Assembly (NCBI GenBank): GCA_020049465.1
Contig: JAIFKS010000046.1
Coordinates: 1 to 64,000, forward strand
Origin: a bacterium
GTDB lineage: Bacteria > Krumholzibacteriota > Krumholzibacteriia > LZORAL124-64-63
Direction: 5' to 3'
Length of the DNA: 64,000 nucleotides
The notes under the pieces were generated by a model. That model searched no databases. It saw only the letters and a list, made by a program, of their open reading frames with translations, and was not told where the DNA came from. The position numbers and the translations under genes were made by a program. Positions 25,640 to 33,838 of this stretch are shown here, piece after piece. The first letter of the stretch is position 1. Each line of letters starts with the position of its first letter.

Positions 25640-26641
25640 CTATCCGATGCCCATCGCGTCGTGGACGCGCGCGAGCGTGTCCTTGGCCAGTCCGCGGGCG
25701 CGTTCGCAGCCCGCGGAGATGATCTCGTCCAGGCGCGCCGGGTTCGCCTCGAAGTCGGCCCGGCGTTCGCGCAGGGGCGCGAAGTGGGCGATGGCGCCCT
25801 CGGCCAGCTGTTTCTTGCAGTCGACGCAGCCGCGGGCGGCGGTGCGGCATTCCTCGGCCACCTGCGGCGCGTCCGCGGGCAGGAACTTCTGGTACCAGGT
25901 GTAGACGCCGCACACCTCGGGATGTCCCGGGTCGCTGCGCCGCAGCCGGGCCGGGTCGGTGAAGGCCGGCTTGATCTTCTCGCGGATCTCCTCCGGCGAG
26001 GCGGAGATCTCGATGGTGTTGCCCAGCGATTTGCTCATCCGGCCCCCGTCGGTGCCGGGGAAGCGCGCGAACTTCGTGACCAGCGCCTCCGGCTCGGGGA
26101 AGACGTCACCGAACAGGAAATTGAAGCGCCGGGCCATCTCGCGCGTCAACTCGAGGTGCGGCAGCTGGTCCTCGCCGACGGGCACGGCGTGCGCGCGGTA
26201 AGCCAGGATGTCGGCCGCCTGCAACACGGGGTAGCCGAGGTGGCCGAAGCTGATCTCGCCCCCCAGGTTCAGATCGCGGATCTGTTCCTTGAACGTCGGG
26301 TTACGCTGCAGCCGGCCCATGCTGATCAGCATGCTCATCACCAGGAACAGTTCCGCGTGCTCCTTGATCGACGACTGCAGGAACAGCACCGAGCGGTCCG
26401 GATCCAGTCCGGCACCCAGCCAGTCCAGAAACATCTCGCGGCTGTTGGCGTTGATCTCGCCGCTCTTGTCCAGGGCTGTGGTCAGCACGTGCCAGTCCGC
26501 CACCATGAACCGGCAGTCGTAGGTGTCCTGGAGCTGCACCCAGTTTTCCAGGGCGCCCGTGTAATTGCCCCAATGCAGGCGGCCGGTCGGCCGCATGCCG
26601 CTGAGGATGACACGGCGTCCGGCGGATTCTGGTGCGCTCAA
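25640..26641 (-). CDS. trpS: Tryptophanyl-tRNA synthetase
   Basis: A 333-residue class I synthetase that charges tRNA-Trp. The HIGH-like element is [14 protein letters not shown] near residue 18, the KMSKS-like loop is [10 protein letters not shown] near 200, and [12 protein letters not shown] lies between. The start is a TTG (26639-26641) with AAAGG seven bases upstream; a longer reading would cover the promoter. A strong promoter TTGACA-N17-TACTGT lies about 75 bases upstream. It heads trpS-scpA-scpB-rluB-hisC-aroF-cmk/plsC: scpA starts right after its stop. No T-box or trp leader hairpin is visible. Confidence 0.95.
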   Translation of the reverse strand: MSAPESAGRRVILSGMRPTGRLHWGNYTGALENWVQLQDTYDCRFMVADWHVLTTALDKSGEINANSREMFLDWLGAGLDPDRSVLFLQSSIKEHAELFLVMSMLISMGRLQRNPTFKEQIRDLNLGGEISFGHLGYPVLQAADILAYRAHAVPVGEDQLPHLELTREMARRFNFLFGDVFPEPEALVTKFARFPGTDGGRMSKSLGNTIEISASPEEIREKIKPAFTDPARLRRSDPGHPEVCGVYTWYQKFLPADAPQVAEECRTAARGCVDCKKQLAEGAIAHFAPLRERRADFEANPARLDEIISAGCERARGLAKDTLARVHDAMGIG

Positions 26642-26712
26642 GTCGTTGCCTTTCGGACAGATAGCATGACGGCGCCGATATTGAGGCCGCTCCGGGCGAC
26701 CACGGTCGCGCA

Positions 26713-26741
26713 ACAGTACCATCGGCCCCCGGCCATGTCAA
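26713..26741 (-). promoter_or_regulatory. Sigma70 promoter for the trpS-scpA-scpB operon
   Basis: Minus strand consensus TTGACA (26736-26741), 17 bases, TACTGT (26713-26718), located between the xerD stop and trpS. Confidence 0.7.
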
Positions 26742-26780
26742 AGGGCCCCGGGCGAATGTGGGACCCCCCGACCGGGTCTG

Positions 26781-27722
26781 TCAACGCCGCCCCGAGCGCG
26801 GGTGCGCCGACCGCCAGGCCTCGGCCAGCCAGGCGCGGTCCACGTGGGTGTAGATTTCGGTGGTCGAGATGTCGGCGTGGCCCAGAAGTTCCTGCACCAC
26901 GCGCAGATCCGCCCCGCCCTCGAGCAGGTGGGTGGCGTAGCTGTGCCGCAGCGTATGCGGCGACACCGTGGCCGGCAGGCCCGCGGCGGCCCCCGCCTTC
27001 TTGATCAGGTTCCAGATCGACACGCGGGACAGCCGTCCGCCGCGCTGGTTCAGCAGCAGGGCCGGCGTGGGCCTCCGGCCGGCCAGTCGCGGGCGGCCCG
27101 ACCGCAGCCAGGCGTCGACAGCGGCCAACGCGGGCTCGCCGACCGGCACCTGGCGTTCCTTGCTGCCTTTGCCGCGCAGGCGCACGACGGCTTCGGCCGG
27201 GTCCAGATCGGTCACGTCCAATCCGCACAACTCGCTGACGCGGCAGCCGCATCCGTAGAGCAGTTCAAGGGCGGCGCGGTCCCTGAGATCGGGCGGCGTT
27301 GAGCCGTCGCCCCAGCCCAGCAGGCGCTCGACCTGCGCGATGCTGAGCACGTCCGGAAGGTGCCGTCCGCGGCGCGGCGCGATGATCGTTCCGGTCGGGT
27401 CGGAGTCGATGCGCCCCTCGCTCTGCAGGAAGCGGAAGAACGAACGCAGCGTGGACAACAGGCGCGCGCGCGACGAGGCCGCGAGATCGCGCGCGCTGCC
27501 CAGCAGGAATTCCCGCAGGTGGCGGTCTTGGACGGCGCCGGGGCCGGCCAGCCCTTCGTCCAGCGCCCAGGCGCGCAGCCGTTCCAGATCGTGCCGCTGT
27601 GCTTCGAGAGTGGCCGTGGCCAGTCCCTTCTCGATGCCGGCGTGTCCCTGGAAGTTGTCGATCGCCTCGTCCCAGGCGCGCTCGCGGGCTGTCCGGCGGC
27701 CGGCTTCGGCGGTGGCGCTCAT
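26781..27722 (-). CDS. xerD: Site-specific tyrosine recombinase, XerD-like
   Basis: A 313-residue tyrosine recombinase. The N-terminal SAM-like core-binding domain spans ~20-105. The catalytic set is complete: R161, K185 in RGKGSKER, H256 and R259 in [12 protein letters not shown]282 in LGHADIS, and the nucleophile Y291 in TEIYTHV. XerC/XerD act on dif to resolve chromosome dimers; the partner is at 36807-37775. XerD is assigned over XerC mainly because the other copy sits in the topA-hslV context typical of XerC. The start ATG overlaps the uvrC stop by four bases (ATGA). A 284-residue open extension upstream lies inside uvrC and is not coding. Confidence 0.88.
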   Translation of the reverse strand: MSATAEAGRRTARERAWDEAIDNFQGHAGIEKGLATATLEAQRHDLERLRAWALDEGLAGPGAVQDRHLREFLLGSARDLAASSRARLLSTLRSFFRFLQSEGRIDSDPTGTIIAPRRGRHLPDVLSIAQVERLLGWGDGSTPPDLRDRAALELLYGCGCRVSELCGLDVTDLDPAEAVVRLRGKGSKERQVPVGEPALAAVDAWLRSGRPRLAGRRPTPALLLNQRGGRLSRVSIWNLIKKAGAAAGLPATVSPHTLRHSYATHLLEGGADLRVVQELLGHADISTTEIYTHVDRAWLAEAWRSAHPRSGRR

Positions 27723-29647
27723 GCGTCCTCCGGGGGGCGGTGGCCGTCGCGGGCGGCGAAGAACACCATCAGCGCGGCCACGTCGTGCCGGTTGAGGCCG
27801 CGGACCTCGCCGAGTTCGGCGGCCGAAGCGGCCCGCACGCGCACGACCGAACCGAAATGATGCAGCAGGGCCAGCTTCTTGGTGGTGCCGATGCCCGGCA
27901 CGAGGTCGAGTTCGCTGGCCGTCGTGCGGCGGTCCCGCAGCAGGCGGTGGTAGGTGATGGCGAAGCGGTGCGCCTCGTCGCGAACACGCTGCAGCAGCTT
28001 GAGGGCCTCGCTGCGCCGCGACAGGCTGATGGTGCCGTTCTCGCGGTGGATGGTCTCTTCGCGCTTGGCCAGCCCGATCAGCTGCGCGCCGTGGAAGCCG
28101 TGTTTCGCCAGGACCTCGCGGGCGACCGAGAGCTGGCCCGCGCCGCCGTCGACCACCACCAGGTCGGCCGGCAGCCCGCCGGTGGCGGCCAGTTTGCCGT
28201 AGTGGCGATCCAGCACTTCGCGCATGCTGGCGAAATCGTCCACGCCCTCCACGGTGCGGATTCGGAAGCGCCGGTAGCGGCTCTTGAGCGGCGCACCGCC
28301 CTTGAAATAGACCAGCGAGGCGACCGTTTCCCGGCCCTGGAAATTCGAGATGTCGAAGCACTCGATGGTGTCGGGCACCGTGTGCAGGTCCAGCGCCTCC
28401 TGCAGTTCGACGTCGGCCGGGGTCACGCGCCGCGACGGCCGCAGATGCCGGTTCACCGCGGCCTGCCGCAGCTTGAGGACCGCGTTCGTGCGCGCCAGGT
28501 CCACCGCCTGGTGGCGCGCCCCGCGCACGGGCACCTTCAGCGAGCAGGCGCCGTCGCGAAGCCGCTGCAGCCAAAGGTTCCAGTCGTCCACGTCCTCCAC
28601 CGGGTGCGACAGCAGGATCTCGCGCGGGATGTCGCCCGCCCGCGGATAGTACTCGCGCAGCAGCTGGGCCATGATGTCGCCCAGGCCGCGGTCCAGCCGG
28701 TCGGTCAGCAGGAAATGGTGCGTGGTGAGGATGCGGCCGCCGCGCACGCGCATGACCAGCCCGGAAGCGTCTTCGCCGTCACGGGCCAGTCCCACCAGAT
28801 CGCAGTCGCCGCTGACGCCCGACACCGGACGGCTGTGGCTGACCGTGCGCTCCAGGCGCTGGATGAGATCGCGCTGCTTCGCGGCCTCCTCGTAACGGCG
28901 ATCCGCCGCCAGGCTGGCCATCTGCGAGCGCAATTCCTCCACCACCTCGTCCTCGCCGCCGGACAGGAAACGCACCAGCCGACCCACCTTCGAGCGGTAG
29001 CCCTTGAGGTCGTCGTAGCCGACGCAGGGGGCGCTGCAGCGGCCGATCTGCCAGTCCAGGCAGGCGCGTTCGACCGTCTGCTCCGGCAGTCCCAGGTGGC
29101 AGGTACGCACCTGGAAGGCCCCGGCCGCGAACTTCAACGTCTCGCGCATGGCGTGAACGTCGGTGAACGGACCGAAGTAGCGCGCGCCGTCGCGCTCGAG
29201 CCGACGCACCACCTCGATGCGCGGGAAAGGCTCGTTGAGCGAGATCCGCAGGTACGGATAGGCCTTGTCGTCCTTGAGACGGATGTTGTATTTCGGCCGG
29301 TATTCCTTGATGAGCTGGTCTTCGAGGATGAGCGCGTCGGCGGCCGTCTCGGTGACGATGAAGTCGAAATCGCCGATCTGGCGGACCAGCGTCTCGGTCT
29401 TCGGATCGCGGTCGGCGCCGGACTGGAAATAGGAGCGTACCCGCTGGTTCAGGCGGGCGGCCTTGCCCACGTAGATGACGCGTCCCTGGCGGTTCTTGTG
29501 CAGGTAGACGCCGGGTAAGGCCGGCAGGGCGGCCAGCTTGTCGCGCACCTCGGCCGGGGCCTCCGGCTCCGTCCCGGGGTCTCCGGCGACCGGTGCGGTG
29601 GGCGCCGTTTCCGGCCCATCCGCGAAATGATTGTCGTCACTTGACAT
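27719..29647 (-). CDS. uvrC: Excinuclease ABC subunit C
   Basis: A 642-residue nucleotide-excision-repair endonuclease that cuts on both sides of a lesion with UvrB. It has an N-terminal GIY-YIG nuclease (GVYLHKN...VIYVGKA, residues ~46-63), a Cys-containing segment CLDWQIGRCSAPC near 195, and a UVR motif (RYEEAAKQRDLIQRLE) near 252. The RNase H-like domain starts with ECFDISNFQG and VVDGGAGQLS, and a helix-hairpin-helix pair ends it (LVPGIGTTKKLALLHHFGS). The first ~35 residues are a Pro/Glu-rich extension. The ATG (29645-29647) overlaps the -35 box of the divergent rpsT promoter. It is coupled to xerD downstream. Confidence 0.96.
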   Translation of the reverse strand: MSSDDNHFADGPETAPTAPVAGDPGTEPEAPAEVRDKLAALPALPGVYLHKNRQGRVIYVGKAARLNQRVRSYFQSGADRDPKTETLVRQIGDFDFIVTETAADALILEDQLIKEYRPKYNIRLKDDKAYPYLRISLNEPFPRIEVVRRLERDGARYFGPFTDVHAMRETLKFAAGAFQVRTCHLGLPEQTVERACLDWQIGRCSAPCVGYDDLKGYRSKVGRLVRFLSGGEDEVVEELRSQMASLAADRRYEEAAKQRDLIQRLERTVSHSRPVSGVSGDCDLVGLARDGEDASGLVMRVRGGRILTTHHFLLTDRLDRGLGDIMAQLLREYYPRAGDIPREILLSHPVEDVDDWNLWLQRLRDGACSLKVPVRGARHQAVDLARTNAVLKLRQAAVNRHLRPSRRVTPADVELQEALDLHTVPDTIECFDISNFQGRETVASLVYFKGGAPLKSRYRRFRIRTVEGVDDFASMREVLDRHYGKLAATGGLPADLVVVDGGAGQLSVAREVLAKHGFHGAQLIGLAKREETIHRENGTISLSRRSEALKLLQRVRDEAHRFAITYHRLLRDRRTTASELDLVPGIGTTKKLALLHHFGSVVRVRAASAAELGEVRGLNRHDVAALMVFFAARDGHRPPEDA

Positions 29648-29669
29648 CGTGGCCCCGCACCGGTATCTT
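29641..29669 (+). promoter_or_regulatory. Sigma70 promoter for rpsT
   Basis: Perfect -35 TTGACA (29641-29646), 17 bases, -10 TATCTT (29664-29669), about 37 bases before the rpsT start. The -35 overlaps the uvrC start codon on the other strand. Confidence 0.85.
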
Positions 29670-29705
29670 TTCCCGTCTGTGGAAACCCTGACGGAGGTCG
29701 TAAAC

Positions 29706-29951
29706 GTGCCCCATCACAAGAGTTGTAAGAAGCGTCTGATCACGAGCCAGAAGCGCAACGAGCGCAACCGGGCCAATCGCTCGATGATGCGCGCGAAGAT
29801 CAAGACGTTCCGCGCCGCCGAGACCGTGGAAAAGACCGCCTCGCTGTCCGCCATGTACAGCCTGGTGGACGTGCAGGCGCGTAAGGGCCTCATGCCCAAG
29901 AAGCGGGCTGCCCGGCTGAAGAGCCGGCTGGCCGCCGCCGCCCTCAAGTAG
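29706..29951 (+). CDS. rpsT: 30S ribosomal protein S20
   Basis: An 81-residue basic protein beginning PHHKSCKKRLITSQKRNERN after the initiator, the usual S20 N-terminus, and ending in a Lys/Arg/Ala-rich helix. S20 binds 16S rRNA early in 30S assembly. The start is GTG 29706-29708 with GGAGG eight bases upstream; a longer in-frame reading from 29631 would overlap the promoter and is rejected. It is a single-gene unit with a consensus promoter and a clear terminator, divergent from uvrC and convergent with dapB. Non-AUG starts are known for rpsT in other bacteria. Confidence 0.96.
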   Translation: MPHHKSCKKRLITSQKRNERNRANRSMMRAKIKTFRAAETVEKTASLSAMYSLVDVQARKGLMPKKRAARLKSRLAAAALK

Positions 29952-29975
29952 AGAGCGGCCGACCGAATCTTCACG

Positions 29976-30006
29976 AGGGTCCCTCAGGTCGAGGGGCCCT
30001 TTTGTT
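29976..30006 (+). terminator. Intrinsic terminator of rpsT
   Basis: AGGGTCCCTC pairs with GAGGGGCCCT (one G-T pair) around an AGGTC loop and is followed by TTTGTT, 24 bases after the rpsT stop. Confidence 0.88.
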
Positions 30007-30044
30007 GTGTCTGCCGGCGAAGAACCTGTGTCTGCCGGCGAAGA
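30006..30044. repeat. Two-copy 18-base direct repeat between rpsT and dapB
   Basis: TGTGTCTGCCGGCGAAGA occurs at 30006-30023 and again at 30027-30044, a 21-base period. It lies between the rpsT terminator and the dapB stop, where no gene is expected. The unit contains GCCGGC but is not itself a full palindrome. Confidence 0.85.
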
Positions 30045-30052
30045 TTTGTCCG

Positions 30053-30811
30053 TCACGCCGACCGACCGAGATCCTCGAGCACGTCCGCCAGCCCGTACAG
30101 GCCGCTCTCCCGCGCGGCGACGAAGCGCACCGCCGGCATCACGCCGCGCAGGAACGCGTTCCGCGACTGCGCCCGGTGGGTCAGCACCAGTGTCTCTTCC
30201 TGGTCGCCAATGGTCCAGGTGTGTTCGCCGACCACGCCGCCGATTCGCTGCGAATGCACCGGCACCGGCAGGCCGCCGCGGGACTTCTGCCACGCCTCGG
30301 CCAAAGTACGGGCCGTGCCGCTGGGCCGATCGATCTTCGCGGTGTGGTGCGTTTCGACCTGCTCGGCGTCGAAGCCCGTCGGCAGGGTGCGCGCCAGCAG
30401 CTGCAGCACCATCTGAAGCGCGGGAATCCCGATGCTGAAGTTCGTCGCGTGGATCACGGCGTGGTTCGCGGCATGGCGGCGCAGGGCCTCGTGCTGATCC
30501 GGCGAGAAGCCGGTCGTGCCGCTCACCAGTTTGGCCTCCAGCTTCGCCGCACCTTCAAGGAGCCCGGGCAGCGCCGAAGCCAGCGAGAAGTCCACGATCA
30601 CGCACCCGGCCGGCAGGAACGTCGCCATGGACTCCTGGCCGATCACCGGCAGCGTCGCGTGCCCCGCTCCCGCCGGCAGCGTCCGGCCCGGCTCGGTCAC
30701 CAGGCCGACCAGGCGGCAGTCCGGCGAGGCTTCGACCAGCGCGGCCACCAGGCGGCCCATGCGACCCTCAGCCCCGTGCACGGCCACCGGCAGCGGCGTC
30801 GTCCGGGTCAC
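30053..30811 (-). CDS. dapB: 4-hydroxy-tetrahydrodipicolinate reductase
   Basis: A 252-residue reductase that uses NAD(P)H to make tetrahydrodipicolinate in the diaminopimelate/lysine pathway. The N-terminal Rossmann motif is VAVHGAEGRMGRLV (8-21), VIVDFS lies near 71-76, and SGTTGFS at 97-103. The catalytic and binding motif ETHHTAKIDRPSGTA spans 153-167 (H155, H156, K159). Length is typical. Its start overlaps the dapA stop by four bases, and it ends the argF-lipoprotein-dapF-dapA-dapB operon, convergent with rpsT. Confidence 0.95.
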   Translation of the reverse strand: MTRTTPLPVAVHGAEGRMGRLVAALVEASPDCRLVGLVTEPGRTLPAGAGHATLPVIGQESMATFLPAGCVIVDFSLASALPGLLEGAAKLEAKLVSGTTGFSPDQHEALRRHAANHAVIHATNFSIGIPALQMVLQLLARTLPTGFDAEQVETHHTAKIDRPSGTARTLAEAWQKSRGGLPVPVHSQRIGGVVGEHTWTIGDQEETLVLTHRAQSRNAFLRGVMPAVRFVAARESGLYGLADVLEDLGRSA

Positions 30812-31728
30812 GCCCCAGCCTCCGTGTCCTGCGCCAGCAGGGCCCCGAGCGTGCTTTCGTAGAACTGCACCAGGCGGGTCAGGCTCTTCTCCGACACCGG
30901 CACCAGCGGCAGGCGCGGGTCACGGCGGCACAGCCCCGCCAACGACAGCAGTTCTTTCACCGGGACCGGGTTCGTTTCCACGAAACAGGCCGCGCAGACA
31001 GGGTCGAGCGTGCGTGCCAGGGGCCAGGCGCGGTTGAGGTCGCCGGCGGCGAAACGGTTCCACATGCGCGTCAGCGTGCCGGGCAGCAGGTTGCTCACGA
31101 CGCTGATGGCGCCCGCGCCGCCCAGGCCGAAAACGCTGAAATTCAGGCCGTCATCGCCGGAGTAGACTTTCAGATCGCAGCGGGCGATGGCCTCCTCGAT
31201 CTGCGCGAGGTTCCCGCTCGCCTCCTTGAGGGCGACGATGTTCGGTTCGGCGGCCAACTGGGCCACGGTTTCCGGCAGGATGTTGACGGCGGTCCGTCCG
31301 GGCACGTTGTAGATCACCTGCGGGATGTCGACGGAGCGCGCGATGGCGCGGTAGTGCGCCAGCAGACCGGCCTGCTGCGGCTTGTTGTAATAGGGCGAGA
31401 TCAGCATGGCGGCGTCGGCGCCCCAGATCTTCACGTCGCGCGTCTGCGCGATCGACTCGCGGGTGCAGTTGGAACCGGATCCGGCCACCACCGCGCAACG
31501 CCCGGCGCAGACCTCGACCGCGGAGCGCACCAGCCACTCACGCTCGTCGCGGCTGAGCACGGCCGCTTCGCCGGTGCAGCCGACCGGAACCACCCCGGCC
31601 ACGCCCCCGTCGACCTGCCGTTGCACCAGCCGGCGCCAGGCGGCGCGGTCGACCGCGCCGTCGGCGGTGAAGGGGGTGACCAGCGCGGTGTAGATCCCGT
31701 CCGGCATCACCCAGGTCTTGTCAGCCAT
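30808..31728 (-). CDS. dapA: 4-hydroxy-tetrahydrodipicolinate synthase
   Basis: A 306-residue TIM-barrel aldolase that condenses pyruvate with aspartate semialdehyde. The Schiff-base lysine is K168 in VALKEASGN, the catalytic Tyr is Y140 in IYNVPGRT, and the second Tyr is in SPYYNKP (113-114). The substrate loop reads GCTGE (50-54) where Escherichia coli DapA has GTTGE, so the first Thr of the proton-relay triad (T44 there) is Cys51 here. The rest of the site is intact, so the enzyme is probably active; other family members such as sialate lyases also vary here. It overlaps dapF by eight bases and dapB by four. Confidence 0.93.
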   Translation of the reverse strand: MADKTWVMPDGIYTALVTPFTADGAVDRAAWRRLVQRQVDGGVAGVVPVGCTGEAAVLSRDEREWLVRSAVEVCAGRCAVVAGSGSNCTRESIAQTRDVKIWGADAAMLISPYYNKPQQAGLLAHYRAIARSVDIPQVIYNVPGRTAVNILPETVAQLAAEPNIVALKEASGNLAQIEEAIARCDLKVYSGDDGLNFSVFGLGGAGAISVVSNLLPGTLTRMWNRFAAGDLNRAWPLARTLDPVCAACFVETNPVPVKELLSLAGLCRRDPRLPLVPVSEKSLTRLVQFYESTLGALLAQDTEAGA

Positions 31729-32563
31729 CGAACGCCACCTCGCCTTCGAATGCCACCAGCGCCGGACCGCGCAGGCGCAGCGCGCCCTTTTCGCGATCCA
31801 CCGAGACGGCCAGCAGGTCCCCGCCCCGTGTGTCCAGGCGGACCGGGCTCACCCCCCGTTCCAGGGCGCACAGTATCACGGCGCTCGCCGAGGCGCCAGT
31901 GCCGCAGGCCAGCGTCTCGGCCTCGACGCCGCGCTCAAAGGTGCGGATGCGCCAGGCGCCCGCGGGGCCGTCCGGCGAGACCCAGTTCACGTTGGTGCCG
32001 GCGGCGCCGAAGCGCGCGTGGCGCCTCAGGACGGGGCCCCACAGGGGCAGGTCGACGTGGTCGACGTTCTCCACCGGGATGACCAGGTGCGGCACGCCCG
32101 TGTTGCAGGAAGCCTGCAGCGTCCACGGCGTGTCGGCCAACCCGACGGACAGATCCAGATCGCGCCAGGCCGGCAGCGTGATCTCGATGTCACCGGCCCC
32201 GTGCACCCAGCCGTCGAGCACGCCCGACCAGGTGTCGAAACGGCAGGCCTTGTCCGCGAGTCCCAGTCGGTGCGCATGGGCGACACTGCAGCGGGCGCCG
32301 TTGCCGCACATCTCCGCTTCGCCGCCGTCGGAATTGAAATAAGTCATGCGGAACGCGGCACCCGGCGAAGAACCGGGGCCGATGATGATCAGGCCGTCGG
32401 CCCCGACGCCCTTGCGGCGGTCGCACAGGGCGGCGATGCGCGCCCGATCGAGGCGGCCTTCGAGTCCGCGCGCGGACAACTCGCGGTGGTTGACCATGAT
32501 GAAGTCGTTGCCGGCGCCGTGCATCTTCACGAACGGCAGGCGGTCGCAAGCGGCGGGGGTCAT
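31721..32563 (-). CDS. dapF: Diaminopimelate epimerase
   Basis: A 280-residue cofactor-independent epimerase converting LL- to meso-diaminopimelate for peptidoglycan and lysine. The two catalytic cysteines are C86 in MCGNGAR and C220 in ACGTGAS; the substrate motif HGAGNDF is at 15-21. The start ATG 32561-32563 overlaps the upstream lipoprotein stop by four bases (ATGA), with AAGGAGG just upstream. A 52-residue upstream extension lies in that gene and is rejected. dapF-dapA-dapB being adjacent means three steps of one branch are made together. Confidence 0.95.
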   Translation of the reverse strand: MTPAACDRLPFVKMHGAGNDFIMVNHRELSARGLEGRLDRARIAALCDRRKGVGADGLIIIGPGSSPGAAFRMTYFNSDGGEAEMCGNGARCSVAHAHRLGLADKACRFDTWSGVLDGWVHGAGDIEITLPAWRDLDLSVGLADTPWTLQASCNTGVPHLVIPVENVDHVDLPLWGPVLRRHARFGAAGTNVNWVSPDGPAGAWRIRTFERGVEAETLACGTGASASAVILCALERGVSPVRLDTRGGDLLAVSVDREKGALRLRGPALVAFEGEVAFDG

Positions 32564-33834
32564 CGGGCCTCCTTGGGGGTCGCGGTGCTGTCGGCGGGCG
32601 CGGCTGAGCCTGCCAGGCTGTCGGGCAGCGTCCAGGCCGTCAGCCCGGGGGGCGTCATCGGCACGATCATCTCGACTTCCAGACCAGGCGGCACCACCAG
32701 GTTCTCGACCAGCCACCACGGCTCCAGATAGGCGGGCGACTTCAGCGTGTCGGGCCAGGAAGCGGCCGCCGCCAACGGTTGCAGGAGTTCCGCCGGTACA
32801 CCGCCGAACAGGCTGTCGCCGTCGACATCAGCGAAGACCACGACCCGGACGGATCCGGACGGCACCTTCTCCAGCTTCACGCCCGAGTCCGGGTCCAGCG
32901 CGCCCGGCTTCGGCCCGCGGGCGGTTCCCGGCCCGGGCACCCAGCCGGTGTCGCCTTCGGCCACGGTCATTGCCCAGGCATACCAGCTTCCGTTCCAGCC
33001 GCGGCGGTCGAACGGCGGCACCCGCAGCAGTCCGGGCGTGCCATGGGCGTGGATGGTCAGGACGCCGGCGCCCAGGTCGGGCCGTTCGATCGTCAGCGAC
33101 AGCGTGTCCGGCAGCAGACGCTGGGCTTCGCGCTCGCCCGCGCGCAGGTTCGCGTCGCCGTCGCTGAACGCTCGCACGAGCCACGGGCCGCCGGGGACCG
33201 GCAGCCACTCGAACGACCAGTGCCCGGTACGGTCGGTGACGGCCCGGCGCAGCAGGGGCCGCTGGAAATACTCCAGCGAATCGGGAGCCAGCGGGAACAG
33301 TTCGACGACGCCGTTGGTCACGGCGGAGTCGCCCATGACCAGCGCGCCGGTCAGGCGTCCGCCCGGTATCGCGGCGCCTGTCGCCAGCGGGAAGCGCCGA
33401 CTCTCCCGCGACTTCACCTTGTGGGCATCCTGGAGCGCGGTGGCGATCTCCACCACCACCACGGTGTCGGCCGGCAGCGGATCGAAGAGTTCGACTTCGG
33501 CCTCGCGGGCACCGTGCCACTTCGTGCTGCGGATGCGTTGCGGCGGATACAAGTGCAGCCAGCCTTCGGCCGGCTGCCGCGTCATCTTCTCGGTGAAGCC
33601 CAGTCGCAGCGTCCGCACTTCGCCCAGCGCCACGGAACCGGAGTCGGGGCTGACCGTCGCCAACCGCGGCGCCGTCAGGTCCGGCGGGCCGCCGGGCGGC
33701 GCCTCGACCACGGCGCAGGCTCCCAGCGCAAGGCAGATCAGCGCGAATAAGGCCGACAGCGCCCGCGCAAGCGTACGGCCGCGGACCGGGGCTCCCCCGG
33801 TCCGCGGCGTTCCCTGATACCGCCGGTTCTTCAC
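32560..33834 (-). CDS. Ig-like (SbsA/Big_5-type) lipoprotein
   Basis: A 424-residue exported protein. The signal sequence ends in a lipobox, LALGAC, with C40 as the lipidated residue; the mature start AVVEAPPGGPPDLTAPRLAT is the pattern seen in Bacteroidetes/Chlorobi-type Ig-like lipoproteins (Cys-few-PPxGGPxD). Residues ~65-150 form a Big_5/SbsA Ig-like domain (PDSGSVALGEVRTLRLGF). The remainder looks beta-rich and repeats carboxypeptidase-like phrases (GHWSFEWLPVPGGPWLVRAF; VRVVVFADVDGDSLFGG). Function is unknown; it probably sits in the envelope. The start is GTG 33832-33834, four bases after argF. It is coupled to dapF by an ATGA overlap, an odd partner for biosynthetic genes. Confidence 0.75.
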   Translation of the reverse strand: MKNRRYQGTPRTGGAPVRGRTLARALSALFALICLALGACAVVEAPPGGPPDLTAPRLATVSPDSGSVALGEVRTLRLGFTEKMTRQPAEGWLHLYPPQRIRSTKWHGAREAEVELFDPLPADTVVVVEIATALQDAHKVKSRESRRFPLATGAAIPGGRLTGALVMGDSAVTNGVVELFPLAPDSLEYFQRPLLRRAVTDRTGHWSFEWLPVPGGPWLVRAFSDGDANLRAGEREAQRLLPDTLSLTIERPDLGAGVLTIHAHGTPGLLRVPPFDRRGWNGSWYAWAMTVAEGDTGWVPGPGTARGPKPGALDPDSGVKLEKVPSGSVRVVVFADVDGDSLFGGVPAELLQPLAAAASWPDTLKSPAYLEPWWLVENLVVPPGLEVEMIVPMTPPGLTAWTLPDSLAGSAAPADSTATPKEAR

Positions 33835-33838
33835 GCGC

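Noticed and set aside
26781-28574. Long N-terminal extension of XerD into uvrC
   Set aside because: The extension is out of frame with uvrC and low-complexity; the ATG overlapping the uvrC stop gives a normal 313-residue recombinase.
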